Below, piece by piece: positions 17,890 to 28,100 of a stretch of 64,000 nt of DNA. Location: positions 2,440,189 through 2,504,188 of the forward strand of contig OZ244890.1 in NCBI GenBank assembly GCA_965221455.1. The letters are read 5' to 3'. Origin of the DNA: SMWN01 sp965221455 (lineage in GTDB: Bacteria; Pseudomonadota; Gammaproteobacteria; Eutrophobiales; Eutrophobiaceae). Position numbers and translations under genes: made by a program. Within the stretch, counting starts at the first letter, position 1, and every line of letters starts with the position of its first letter. The notes beneath the pieces are model-generated. The model saw only the letters and a list, made by a program, of their open reading frames with translations. It did no database searches and was not told the origin of the DNA.

Positions 17890-19524
17890 ATGGCACACCA
17901 ATACCAACATGATGTATTGATAATTGGCAGTGGTGCTTCAGGTCTCAGCCTCGCATTGCAATTGGCGGAACATTCCAGCGTCGCTGTATTATCTAAAAGT
18001 GAGCTTACCGAAGGAGCTACCTTTTATGCACAAGGCGGTGTTTCAGCCGTGCTTGATGCCAGTGATTCAATCGATTCGCATGTTCAGGATACATTACGTG
18101 CCGGTGCTGGACTTTGTGATGAAGAAATCGTCCGCTCCGTCGTCGAACATGGACGTGAAAGTATTCAGTGGTTAACCGGGTTAGGCGTAAATTTTACCAG
18201 AGTTATCGATGCTGATGGCAGTATGGATTTTCATTTACATCAGGAAGGAGGACATAGCCATCGCCGCGTCATTCATGCGTCTGATTCCACGGGACACGCT
18301 ATCGAAACCACACTGGAAAACAAGGTGCGCTCACACCCAAACATTGAACTATTTGAATATCGAACCGCCGTTGACTTGATCACAAGTGAGAAATCGGACC
18401 AAAATTCATCTCAAAACAGATGTCTTGGAGCATACGTCTATGACGAAACTGAATCCGCTGTCGAAGTGTTCAAGGCACGTTTTGTAATCCTTGCCACAGG
18501 AGGCATCGGTAAAGTCTATCTCTACACCAGCAATCCAGATATTTGCACGGGCGACGGTATTGCCATGGCTTGGCGTGCGGGTTGCAGAATCGCCAACATG
18601 GAATTTATACAATTTCATCCCACTTGTCTCTACCATCCAGAGGCCAAATCATTCCTCATTTCAGAAGCAATACGGGGCGAGGGTGCGAAATTATTGCTTG
18701 CTAATGGTGAGGCCTTCATGCATCGCTTTGACAAACAAGCCGAGCTCGCTCCGCGAGATATTGTTGCTCGTGCTATTGATCATGAAATGAAAAAAACAGG
18801 CACTGAATGCGTCTATCTAGACATCAGCCACAAATCGAAAGACTTCATCATTTCCCACTTTCCGACAATTTATCAGAGATGCTTATGTTTTGGTTTCGAT
18901 CTGACCAAACAGCGCATTCCCGTGGTTCCTGCGGCCCATTACAATTGTGGCGGGATTGTCATTGATAAACACGGTAGAACAGACATACCGGGCTTGTATG
19001 CGATTGGTGAAGTGGCCAACTCAGGTCTGCATGGCGCCAATCGTATGGCTAGTAATTCCTTACTTGAATGTGTTGTTTTCGCACATTCTGCCTTTCTGGA
19101 CATAAAAGATAAATTATCAGAGACAGAAATGCCGTCGCAATTACCTGAGTGGGATGAGAGTCAAGTGACTGATTCCAAAGAGGAAGTTGTGGTATCGCAC
19201 AACTGGGATGAAATACGTCGCTTCATGTGGGATTACGTAGGCATTGTCAGAACCACAAAACGACTTCATCGTGCACAACGCCGTGTACAGCTATTACAAC
19301 GAGAAATCATGGAATACTATGGCAATTTCCGCGTCACCAACGATCTGATTGAATTACGCAATCTGGTCACTGTGGCTGAATTGATCATCTGCTCTGCACT
19401 ACGCCGCAAAGAAAGTCGAGGCCTGCACTATTCACTTGATTACCCTGAGCTTGATAATCTCCAGCCACCACAAAATACAATACTCATTCCCCTGGAAGAA
19501 CAGCAAAAGAACTTTGCCACTTAA
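17890..19524 (+). CDS. nadB: L-aspartate oxidase
   Basis: FAD enzyme that oxidises L-aspartate to iminoaspartate, the first step of de novo NAD synthesis, working with NadA. The 544-residue protein has the N-terminal dinucleotide fold DVLIIGSGASGLSLAL (residues 8-23) and the fumarate-reductase-like HRRVIHASDSTG segment (about 129). EFIQFHPTC and SEAIRGEGAKL are typical of NadB, and a helical C-terminal domain contains RLHRAQRR. It is transcribed away from rpoE, as in E. coli and Pseudomonas. Confidence 0.95.
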   Translation: MAHQYQHDVLIIGSGASGLSLALQLAEHSSVAVLSKSELTEGATFYAQGGVSAVLDASDSIDSHVQDTLRAGAGLCDEEIVRSVVEHGRESIQWLTGLGVNFTRVIDADGSMDFHLHQEGGHSHRRVIHASDSTGHAIETTLENKVRSHPNIELFEYRTAVDLITSEKSDQNSSQNRCLGAYVYDETESAVEVFKARFVILATGGIGKVYLYTSNPDICTGDGIAMAWRAGCRIANMEFIQFHPTCLYHPEAKSFLISEAIRGEGAKLLLANGEAFMHRFDKQAELAPRDIVARAIDHEMKKTGTECVYLDISHKSKDFIISHFPTIYQRCLCFGFDLTKQRIPVVPAAHYNCGGIVIDKHGRTDIPGLYAIGEVANSGLHGANRMASNSLLECVVFAHSAFLDIKDKLSETEMPSQLPEWDESQVTDSKEEVVVSHNWDEIRRFMWDYVGIVRTTKRLHRAQRRVQLLQREIMEYYGNFRVTNDLIELRNLVTVAELIICSALRRKESRGLHYSLDYPELDNLQPPQNTILIPLEEQQKNFAT

Positions 19525-19610
19525 AACCTTGCCGTCGCTTACGAAACTAAATAATTTGGACACGAATATAAATTCCGTGAACGGCAATTTGTACCTTAGT
19601 CATTAGCGTC

Positions 19611-20275
19611 GTACCCGTCATCAAAATCATCGTCAACATAACTCGGCCGAGCACGGACACCTCCACCTTTTTGCCGACCGTTCTGCCCTTTAGTTGGCTT
19701 GATTAATGGTGAGGAAGGAGATTCAGGCCGACAGCATTCACATCCTCCTGACGGTTGCTAAAATTGATATAGTCGGCACGCATGGAAAAGTTGCCCCACG
19801 ATGCTTCCGACCCAAAGTCAAAGAGAAACCTGAAACCACTACTTTCCACTTGCCTATCGTCAACACGCTAGGTGAATTGGCTGCCACGGATGATGCGGTC
19901 GGTCAGAACAAAATACTCACCAAGCGGGAAACGCCCGACGCTGGCGGCATATATCGTTCTGTAACCGGCTTCGAAAACAAAATTTGATCAAATCGGCAAA
20001 GAGATAGCCGGAATGGTTGTCGACCCGGGTATTCCAAAGCTACGAGCAAAGCCTACGCCCATTTCCAACTCGAAGTTCTCTATCACCGTGTAACCCACTA
20101 TGAACCACCTGACTCCGGCGTTTTCCCTGGTACAAAAAGACCCAAGGGCTGCACATTTCACTTTATCCATTATGAGTATCATCGCGCCCAACTTGGTACA
20201 GATCCTCCCACCAACCCCAGCTTTTTGCTTCAAGGCTGGGAGAAAAAAGCCAAAGCCGTTAAGATGAAGACAAAG
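19611..20275 (-). pseudogene. Decayed outer-membrane beta-barrel protein gene
   Basis: Pieces of one protein are readable on the minus strand in different frames. First comes a signal-peptide-like KVFVFILTALAFFSQP near 20275-20230, then a strand-like VGYTVIENFELEMGVGFARS. Next is FEAGYRTIYAASVGRF followed by an in-frame TAG. After the TAG come FLFDFGSEASWGNFSMRADY and a last strand ending DVNAVGLNL near 19710. The alternating aromatic and polar pattern with Gly turns is that of a small outer-membrane barrel. Frameshifts and the stop mean it cannot make a full product. The exact family is unknown, and the stretch down to 19611 may be its tail or a separate remnant. Confidence 0.55.
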
Positions 20276-20600
20276 ACCTTATTATATTTTCGTTTCGTCT
20301 GTTAACACCAAAACTTTATTTATGATCTGTGGTTACTGGTAAAATGGCTCGTGTGCCTCTGTTCTATTTAAATCCTTATTTTCTATTCTTCCGTGATATA
20401 TGGTGTCACACAGATACTGATAAAATCGCAGCAAATATAACTGATGGTAAAAACTCTCGTTATTGTTTTTCCTTCTCGGTATTCTGGAAAATGCAGCAAA
20501 TGCCATTATGTTAGTTTTTTTGTATACGAGTCCGCTCACAACTAGCGTAAATAGGGTATTTGAACCGTAGCTACGCTCTTACAATTATAACCAGTGATAA
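20276..20600. other. Intergenic region without recognised features
   Basis: AT-rich sequence between the barrel pseudogene and the membrane protein gene. A weak -10-like TATAAC precedes the start at 20601. No gene, RNA or repeat was recognised. Confidence 0.4.
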
Positions 20601-21347
20601 ATGAATAATAGATCACATATTTTTATGGCATTACTCTTGTTATCGGCGTTATTCCTACCTGCAATAGCAATCACTTTCAATTGGGCTGAATTCCCGTGGC
20701 TGGAGTCTGATCTGCGTTTTCTTTCCTATACAGTTTTTGGTATCGGTCTCATACTGTGCTGGCTATTCTATAATATCCGTGAATTTAATCTATTTTTTAT
20801 CATCGCCGCCACTTTCATAGCAGTCAGCGAATTCTTTTGGGGTAGAGGACTCTTGGGGTTTCAGAAAGAACTCATGTTCAATCTACTGTGTATATTAATT
20901 CCATTGAACTTCCTGATATTTAGTTATTCCAAGGAACGCGGCATTCCTTATCAACACATGATAAAAGGCCTACTGCCTGTAGGCGCACAAATTGCTGGCA
21001 TCATCTGGCTGGTAAAAACGAACCAACTTGGCATTGCAAACTACCTGTCGATAGACGCATTCCTGCACCCGTTGCAGGGAAAATCGATTATCAAGCAACC
21101 TGGTCAAATAATGATGACTCTTTCACTCACAATCTTGAGCGCACACTGGTTGCTATGTCCGAATCGATCAAGTGGCGCGTTGATACTGGCACTTATTTCA
21201 TCAATTATTGCACTGCATTTTATCCTTAATACTCGTCTCGCAACGATCTATTTCCTACTCGCCGGATTTATTTTACTCAGTACCGCTATCATGAATGCAT
21301 ATAATAAAAGGTACACCCGTCAAAAACACATGACACAACAAAATTAA
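20601..21347 (+). CDS. Multi-pass membrane protein resembling a GGDEF sensor domain without its catalytic part
   Basis: 248 residues with about seven hydrophobic segments distributed along the whole length, and a short basic tail (NAYNKRYTRQKHM). The pattern of paired helices joined by short loops, the NFLIFSYSKERGI segment, and a last helix running into a basic linker resemble the membrane-sensor half of some gammaproteobacterial diguanylate cyclases. In those proteins a GGDEF domain would follow at this point. Here the frame stops and no GGDEF sequence follows. It may be a truncated gene or an independent membrane protein; function unknown. Confidence 0.6.
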   Translation: MNNRSHIFMALLLLSALFLPAIAITFNWAEFPWLESDLRFLSYTVFGIGLILCWLFYNIREFNLFFIIAATFIAVSEFFWGRGLLGFQKELMFNLLCILIPLNFLIFSYSKERGIPYQHMIKGLLPVGAQIAGIIWLVKTNQLGIANYLSIDAFLHPLQGKSIIKQPGQIMMTLSLTILSAHWLLCPNRSSGALILALISSIIALHFILNTRLATIYFLLAGFILLSTAIMNAYNKRYTRQKHMTQQN

Positions 21348-21383
21348 GTTACTGATATATGATACTACTGAAAAATAAATCTA

Positions 21384-21473
21384 ATGTGGTTCAACCCAAG
21401 CTATAATGAAATTAGCTGGCAAAATCTTGTACAAAATCTCGAAGCAAGAATACAACAGGTTGGAATTGAATAA
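21384..21473 (+). CDS. Possible 29-residue small protein
   Basis: A short frame from ATG 21384 to TAA 21473 encodes a Trp/Asn/Gln-rich peptide beginning MWFNPSYNEISW. It ends 15 bases before the DUF2237 gene. The composition looks protein-like rather than random, but no ribosome-binding site is evident and I know no homologue. It could also be the remnant of a longer gene. Confidence 0.25.
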   Translation: MWFNPSYNEISWQNLVQNLEARIQQVGIE

Positions 21474-21488
21474 TAAAAGTTTGTAACA

Positions 21489-21866
21489 ATGAAAATGGAT
21501 AAATCAGTCAACGTTTTCGGTGAACCACTGGTCTCGTGTGGTAATAACCCAGTGACGGGCTTCTTCAGGGATGGTAAATGTAACACCTGTGAAGAAGATT
21601 TTGGTTCACACACTGTCTGCATAGAAACGACGCAAGAATTTCTGGAATATTCCCGGTTTAAAGGTAACGACCTCTCCACGCCCATACCCGATTATGAGTT
21701 TGAAGGATTACAACCAGGCAACACATGGTGTTTGTGTGCAGCCAGATGGCTAGAGGCCTATGCAGATGGTATAGCCCCCAGAGTGTACCTGACAAGAACA
21801 CACCAGCTTGCTTTGGATATTATCCCATTGAAAATATTGAAAGAGTTCGCCGTTGACTTAAATTAA
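21489..21866 (+). CDS. DUF2237 family protein
   Basis: A 125-residue cytoplasmic protein of a widespread family of unknown function. Family hallmarks visible are NVFGEPLVSCG near the N-terminus, TGFFRDGKCNT, and GDLSTPIPDYEFEGLQPGN-like sequence at about residues 59-77, followed by WCLCAARW. Several conserved cysteines (about residues 17, 31, 34, 44 and 81-83) suggest metal or redox chemistry, but no activity is established. It begins at ATG 21489; the product looks complete. Confidence 0.85.
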   Translation: MKMDKSVNVFGEPLVSCGNNPVTGFFRDGKCNTCEEDFGSHTVCIETTQEFLEYSRFKGNDLSTPIPDYEFEGLQPGNTWCLCAARWLEAYADGIAPRVYLTRTHQLALDIIPLKILKEFAVDLN

Positions 21867-22300
21867 TATTATTTTTCATATTATAATCTTAAAAAATATT
21901 CCTTAATGGGTGATGAATTGGATCTCGCTTTGACGACATTGAAGAAACCTAAGGTTGACCACGTCATTTTGATACACTTTGCAGTGTAAGGCAAAGTTCT
22001 TTGTGTGAGACTCAATGACCGACCAACCGCTGTCACTGTCTTTGCAAGATCCTATCATAACCCTTGGCTAATCAAGGCACAGCACGATATTATTCAACTC
22101 AGGTGCCTGCTAACAAACTGCTTTTGGTGGAATAATCGTGCAAGTAATCGATCATTGCTGCTTGTACTTTAAGCTCAGATCCCAAAATGTGGATGGGAAA
22201 CGATTCATAACATTACATTAATTCAAGGCTAAACTATATTAAAATTAGGCCATATTGTTTTATACTGTGTGCTAACGAAACTATCTGGAACTGCAATATA
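21867..22300. other. Intergenic region, possible weak promoter only
   Basis: No gene is recognised in these 434 bases. TATACT at 22261-22266 could serve as a -10 for the small gene at 22301, but the -35 region is poor. Confidence 0.35.
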
Positions 22301-22597
22301 ATGACTAATGAAGAAGAACAAACGGCACTTACCATGTGGTCTGAGTCTCTCCTTGAGGGGCTTTATGTAGGTATCGCCAAATCCGGCAATAATAATGCAC
22401 TAAGAGAATTGCTCAAAGAATTGAAGCAAAAGGGCTACGAGGAAAAGTATTTAATTAATAAAGTGACTGCCAATGTGAGTCCTGCTGCCGGTAAAAGGCT
22501 GGAAGGGCTACTGGGGCAAGGTGGAGCAAGTCCTGCAACAGCTTCTAATAACAAGAAGAAAAAGAAAGGCATATTCTCCAGGTTCTTTGGGAAATAG
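22301..22597 (+). CDS. Hypothetical small protein with lysine-rich amphipathic tail
   Basis: 98 residues, not recognised. The N-terminal 70 residues are predicted mostly helical with acidic and basic faces (LRELLKELKQKGYEEKYLI). A short Gly/Ala/Ser linker follows, and the C-terminus is NNKKKKKGIFSRFFGK. A basic-aromatic end of this type could associate with membrane or nucleic acid. No signal peptide is present. It converges on ligA with only 21 bases between the two ends. Confidence 0.6.
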   Translation: MTNEEEQTALTMWSESLLEGLYVGIAKSGNNNALRELLKELKQKGYEEKYLINKVTANVSPAAGKRLEGLLGQGGASPATASNNKKKKKGIFSRFFGK

Positions 22598-22618
22598 AAT
22601 TTGCGCGAACCGTAAATG

Positions 22619-24637
22619 TCACTTGCCATTGATTAGCGCCAGAAATGCAGGCTCGTCCAATGTCATGATTTCAAGCTGTCTGGCTTTTGCAGCCTTGCCG
22701 CCCGGATTGCTCCCTGTGATCACATAGTCCGTTTTCTTCGAAACACTACTACTGACCTTGGCGCCGAGTTCCAGTAGGCGCTGTCTTGCTTCGTCGCGTT
22801 GTATATTTTCTAATATCCCCGTGATAACAAAAGTCCTGCCTTTTAACGGCTGTCTTGTTCTTATTTCGACATCTTGCCAATGCACGCCTGCCGCTATTAA
22901 ATCATTAATGACTTCCTGGTTATGAGTCTGTAGGAAAAAAGTTACAATATGTCCTGCCACGACAGATCCAATATCTGTAACTTCTTCCAAAGTCTCTCGG
23001 TTCGCTGATTTTATCGAGGATAATGTACCGAAATAACCAGCCAGCGATCTGGCAGTGGCATCTCCGACTTCACGTATACCCAAGGCATAAAGAAAACGAT
23101 CAAGCGTTGTTTCTTTACTGAGATTTAATGCATTAATAATATTAGCAGCTGACTTTTCTGCCATGCGTTCAAGTCCAACAAGCTGCTCGAATTTTAACTT
23201 ATATAGATCGGACACATTTTGGACTAATTTTTTTTCCGCCAATTGTTCGACTAATTTTTCTCCGAGACCATCAATATTCATGGCACGTTTTGAAGCAAAG
23301 TGAATGATCGCCCGTATCTGTTGTGCAGAACAGTAAAGTCCTCCACTACATCGTATGATGGCTTCACCTTCTTCTTTTTCAACATCAGAAGTACAGATCG
23401 GACATTTCGATGGCATTTTAAATGCCTTACTATGCTCATGACGTTTTTCTAATACAACTTTTAATACTTCAGGAATAACGTCCCCGGCACGCCGCACAAA
23501 CACGGTATCCCCCACCCTAATATCCTTACGTTTAAGCTCATCTTCGTTGTGCAAAGTCGCATTAGTGATCGTCGCTCCGCCTACAAAAACAGGCTTCAAT
23601 CTGGCTACAGGTGTCAACGCGCCCGTACGACCTACCTGAATTTCAATATCCAGTATTTCAGTTAATTCTTCTTCCGGCGGAAATTTATAAGCAATCGCCC
23701 ATCGCGGCGCACGTGCGACAAAACCCATGATTTCTTGTTGCTTGAGATCATTAACCTTAAATACAACACCATCAATATCATAAGCCAAAAGGCTTCTGCG
23801 ACTGTTGATAGCATGATAATACTGCAAGCAAGCCTCAAAACCTCTGAGTACAATCGTCTCCGGCGACACAGGCACGCCCAAATTTTTTAATTTCGCAAGC
23901 ATCTCCGAATGACTTGTAATTTCAGTACCTGATTTATCTTCCTCCAAATGATCAATGCTGTATGCAAAAAAACTTAACTCTCTGTCAGCGGTAATCCTTG
24001 AATCCAGTTGTCTCATGCTTCCTGCCGCAGCATTACGTGGGTTTACAAATAGTTTTTCTTCTTTTGCTTCCTGTTTTTGGTTGAGTCCATGAAAAGCCTG
24101 GTGCGTCATATATATCTCACCACGTACCTCAACATATTTTGGAATCGCTTTGCCCTGAAGACGCAGAGGTATATCCCGAACCGTTCGGGCATTTTGGGTA
24201 ACATTCTCTCCTGTTGCGCCATCACCTCTGGTTGCCGCTTGATCTAATACACCATCTATATAAACAAGACTGATGGCCAAGCCGTCCAGTTTAGTTTCAC
24301 CTACATAATCTATCTGCTCTTGCTTCAATGTTTCACGCACACGGCGGTCAAATACTATCATTTCCCCTTCATCAAACGCATTATTCAAAGACAACATGGG
24401 CCTGGCGTGTTCTGTCACAGAAAAACTATCGAGTGGTTCGGCACCTACCCGCTGTGTTGGAGAATCATTCGTGACCAGTTCTGGAATTTCTTTTTCGAGA
24501 GACAACAATTCTTGCATTAAACGATCATATTCTGCATCAGGCACCACAGGGTTATCTTGAGCATAATATTGATAATTATGTTGATTGATGCGTGCGCGTA
24601 GTTCTTCCATACGCATTACCTTTGATTGCGAACTCAC
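22619..24637 (-). CDS. ligA: NAD-dependent DNA ligase
   Basis: Seals DNA nicks using NAD during replication and repair. The 672-residue length is typical. After the N-terminal Ia domain, the adenylation lysine is residue 116 in ETKLDG. An OB fold, the four-Cys zinc finger (CPIC at about 406-409, two more Cys at about 424 and 430), a helix-hairpin-helix domain and a C-terminal BRCT domain (about 595-670) follow. It lies after smc and the frameshifted zipA, the common smc-zipA-ligA order. Confidence 0.96.
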   Translation of the reverse strand: MSSQSKVMRMEELRARINQHNYQYYAQDNPVVPDAEYDRLMQELLSLEKEIPELVTNDSPTQRVGAEPLDSFSVTEHARPMLSLNNAFDEGEMIVFDRRVRETLKQEQIDYVGETKLDGLAISLVYIDGVLDQAATRGDGATGENVTQNARTVRDIPLRLQGKAIPKYVEVRGEIYMTHQAFHGLNQKQEAKEEKLFVNPRNAAAGSMRQLDSRITADRELSFFAYSIDHLEEDKSGTEITSHSEMLAKLKNLGVPVSPETIVLRGFEACLQYYHAINSRRSLLAYDIDGVVFKVNDLKQQEIMGFVARAPRWAIAYKFPPEEELTEILDIEIQVGRTGALTPVARLKPVFVGGATITNATLHNEDELKRKDIRVGDTVFVRRAGDVIPEVLKVVLEKRHEHSKAFKMPSKCPICTSDVEKEEGEAIIRCSGGLYCSAQQIRAIIHFASKRAMNIDGLGEKLVEQLAEKKLVQNVSDLYKLKFEQLVGLERMAEKSAANIINALNLSKETTLDRFLYALGIREVGDATARSLAGYFGTLSSIKSANRETLEEVTDIGSVVAGHIVTFFLQTHNQEVINDLIAAGVHWQDVEIRTRQPLKGRTFVITGILENIQRDEARQRLLELGAKVSSSVSKKTDYVITGSNPGGKAAKARQLEIMTLDEPAFLALINGK

Positions 24638-24652
24638 TGATTGAAAATAATG

Positions 24653-25172
24653 TCAGACAATTTTATTTACCGTATTACATATTGCCTGCAAAGTTTTTAC
24701 ATTAACAGGCTTATACCCAGAATTGTAGATTTCACCTCTCGGGAGTTCGGCCAGATCCAACGTAGTTTCATGCATCAAAAGTAGCGCAATCATACTATTA
24801 ATCAGCGTGAGTATTCGCATAAACAGGGCTAGATCTCTGGTCTGAAAAACATCCATATTCCCTGATTCAAAATAGCCAGGTTCATACATGGTTCGCCATG
24901 CTGAAAATAGTTTGATCAATTTCCATAGCATCTATGCCGTGATGGTGATAAATGTTCATGGCACCGAACTTCATACCTATACTTACAATTACGCTCGAAC
25001 CACCTTTGCAGCCGGCAAATTTCACCTTACGGGAGTGAACCTGTATTTTTTGTTTATTAAAAGTATCCCAAAAGTAAATAAGTGCAATGACAAACAATCC
25101 GATGCCAAACGGTAGCAAACGAAAATATTCATATTGTCCTGGTTGAGAATGGACGACTATATACTTGAGCAA
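24653..25172 (-). pseudogene. zipA: Frameshifted, linker-less zipA
   Basis: ZipA anchors FtsZ to the inner membrane during division. Frame 1 (25172-24882) gives an N-terminal membrane segment, LLPFGIGLFVIALIYFW. It then gives the first half of the FtsZ-binding domain (GMKFGAMNIYHHHG, then IFSMANHV) and stops at TGA. Frame 2 (to 24653) carries the second half: EPGYF, MDVFQTRDLALFMR, and a C-terminal helix. One extra A near 24885 explains the break, since removing it would restore HVEPGYF as in other ZipA proteins. The long Pro/Gln-rich linker between the membrane segment and the FtsZ-binding domain is essentially absent. Position between smc and ligA supports the assignment. A sequencing error could create the frameshift but not the missing linker. 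Confidence 0.82.
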
Positions 25173-25193
25173 ATACTCCAGGCATGATCCAAA

Positions 25194-28100
25194 TCAGGCT
25201 ATCTTCGCCATCTCAATCGCCTCATCAACATCAACGGAGACCAAACGAGAGACACCAGGTTCGTTCATCGTCACACCCATTAATTGATTTGCGATTTCCA
25301 TGGTGATTTTATTATGCGTAATAAATATGAACTGAACATCCTTCGACATTTTCGCCACCATATCACTGTAGCGCTGAACGTTAGCATCATCCAACGGCGC
25401 ATCAACCTCATCAAGAATACAAAAAGGTGCCGGGTTAAGTTCAAAAATTGAAAACACCAGTGCGACTGCTGTAAGAGCCTTTTCTCCACCGGATAACAGG
25501 TGAATCGTACTATTCCGTTTCCCTGGGGGCCTAGCCATAACAGTTACACCCGTTTGCAACAGATCTTCGCCAATCAGTTCAAGGTATGCGTGCCCGCCTC
25601 CAAATAACTGCGGAAATCTCTCTTTTAGATTAGCATTCAACTTGCCGAATGTTTCTTTAAATCGTGTCCTGGTTTCTTTATCGATCTTGCGAATTGCATT
25701 TTCCAGTGTGTGTAATGCTTTTGCCAAATCTTCATCCTGACTATCAAGATAAATTTTACGTTCGGATAATTGGGAGAATTCATTGATAGCAGCGAGATTA
25801 ATGGGTCCCAATTTTTGTATTTTTCCAGCTAGACTTTCCAAACGTCGTTTCCTTTCATCAATATCGGCATCTACAGCAAGTTGCTCAAGTATCGATGCAA
25901 CTTTATGACCATTTGATTCAAGCTGTTCCTCAACTGTTTGCAGTCTGATTCGACTCTCCTGAGTTGCCAACCGGGCCTTTTCGAGAAGCTCTCTCAACTC
26001 TTGCAGTCTTTGTTCTTTCACACTCCTGATCTGTTCACATTCTCTTAATGAATTCTCAATCGTCTGCACTGAGGTTCTGGCATCCGCCAGGAACTTCTCC
26101 GCATCAATCTTTTCCTTGAGTTTTAACTCAAGTGACGCCTGATATTCTTGCAGAGGCTGTTCACACTCACTCAGAGCACGCTCAAGATCTTCATAACGCT
26201 TCCGGAGATATTCGAGCTGCATCTGGTTACGTTTGCTTGCTTGCTCAGATGATGCACGTTGCGAACTGATAGATTCTAATTGCAGAGCAATTCCATGACT
26301 CTTTTCATGGATCGCCTGCCAACGTTGGCGTGCATTTTTCAATGAAGTTCGGTGTTGCTCCCTCAATTTAATCAAGACTTCGCGCTGGCTTTCCATGTCC
26401 TTACAATTACTGGAAACGCTTTGCAAGCTATCGTTAATTGTTCCTATTTCAAACTCGTCATCTTTTATCTGTTCACCAAGGCTAATAAGTTCTTCACTGA
26501 TTCTTTCACCTCTTGTTTTAACTTGTTCTTGCTGTACCTGACTCGCGGCTAATGCTGCACGATATTCGGATAGTACTTCCTGATTTCGGTGCAAACTCGA
26601 CTGCAAATCATCCAAAGACTTTTCTAACTGCTCGCGTGAAGATTGGTGCTTTTCTATATTACCTTCCAACTCATGCAACTGTTTCTCTGCTGCCACATGA
26701 AGTACTTTAAGATCCTGAATTTCCTGCTCTCTGACTAATGTCCGTTTTTGCTCATCCATTCCTCTACAGACGCGAGACCAATCTCGACCAAGCCATATTC
26801 CATCACGTGTAATGACAGATTCATTTCCCTTTAACTGCGTTTTGATTTTCTTCGCGGCATCAAGATCTTCCGCAATATAAATACCATCAAGTAATCCAGC
26901 TAATGAAAAATCAACGTTAATCTTATCCGCTAATCGAGGAAAATTCGATTGCGCGGATAATGTTTTATTAGACGATGATTCACCCGTTGTCGAGATAATG
27001 CCTAGATTACCTTCACTTAACAAAGCTAATTTTGTTGTATATCGATCATGCTCATCAACAATAATATCCTGCAGGTTATTTTCCAACACAACTTCGACGG
27101 CACGTATCCAATCCGACTCAACATTCATCTGCTGCGCCAACCTTGGTTTGTCAGACAAGCCCGTTGACTTAAGCCAGCGACTCATTTCCTCTTGATCCTT
27201 GCCAAAAGAAAATTGTTGCAAGGCCTCTAGTGACGACAAGCGACCTTCCAATGTTTGCTGCGACCGACGTTGTTCATTGGCCTTTTGTTCCAAGCCATGT
27301 ATTTCGTTACGTAAGCTCAATAAAGTTTGACGTTTGACTTCCAATTGGCGTGAAATATCAGATTGTTTCTCTCCAGCTGCTTGAATTGCCGCCTTTTGTT
27401 TATCGATAGTCCTGCGCACTGCATCTTCATCAATGCCACTTGATTCCTGTTCCAGGGCTTTTCGTCTTTGCAGTGAATCTTCAATATTTTGCTGTAGATG
27501 TTCAATGCGTGTCTCAGCGATTTGTTTTTGTCGGGAGTAGTCCGCGACTACTGCATTAAATTTATCCCATTCGGTTTGCCAGCCTTGCATGGCCTGTTCG
27601 GATTCATTCAAGAATTCGTAGGCCTTATCGCTTTCATTCCTTGAGCCTTGTAACTCCGGTTCCAGTGACCCTGCCGTCAAGATCAATTTTTCCAGGCTGT
27701 TTTTATCTTGTTGTAGCTGTTGCTTGACTTTAGCCTCTTCCATTTGTGCCTGTTCGATGTCTTGTTCAATCGACGCCATTCTTTCTTTCGTATACTGAAT
27801 CTTCTGTTCAAGCTGTGATATCTCACCGCCGACACTGTAAAAATCCGACTGCACCTTGTTAAAAGTTCCACTCGCCGTCACTAATTCATCACGGTTTTTC
27901 TCAATGTCACTTTCAGCCTGTCGCACTTCCGCAACTCCGGCTTCAACAAGATTCTCCTGCGTGGTCACCAACTCATCTTCATTTTTCATATGAGCCTTCA
28001 GATTTCTCCAATTCAGAGCTAATAATTCAGCCTGCAGCTGGCGCTCTTCTTTTTTCAATCCTTGATAGCGTTCCGCAGCCTTCGCTTGACGTTGCAAATG

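Noticed and set aside
19706..19987. 93-codon plus-strand frame
   Set aside because: The minus strand of the same bases reads as pieces of an outer-membrane barrel, a better explanation.
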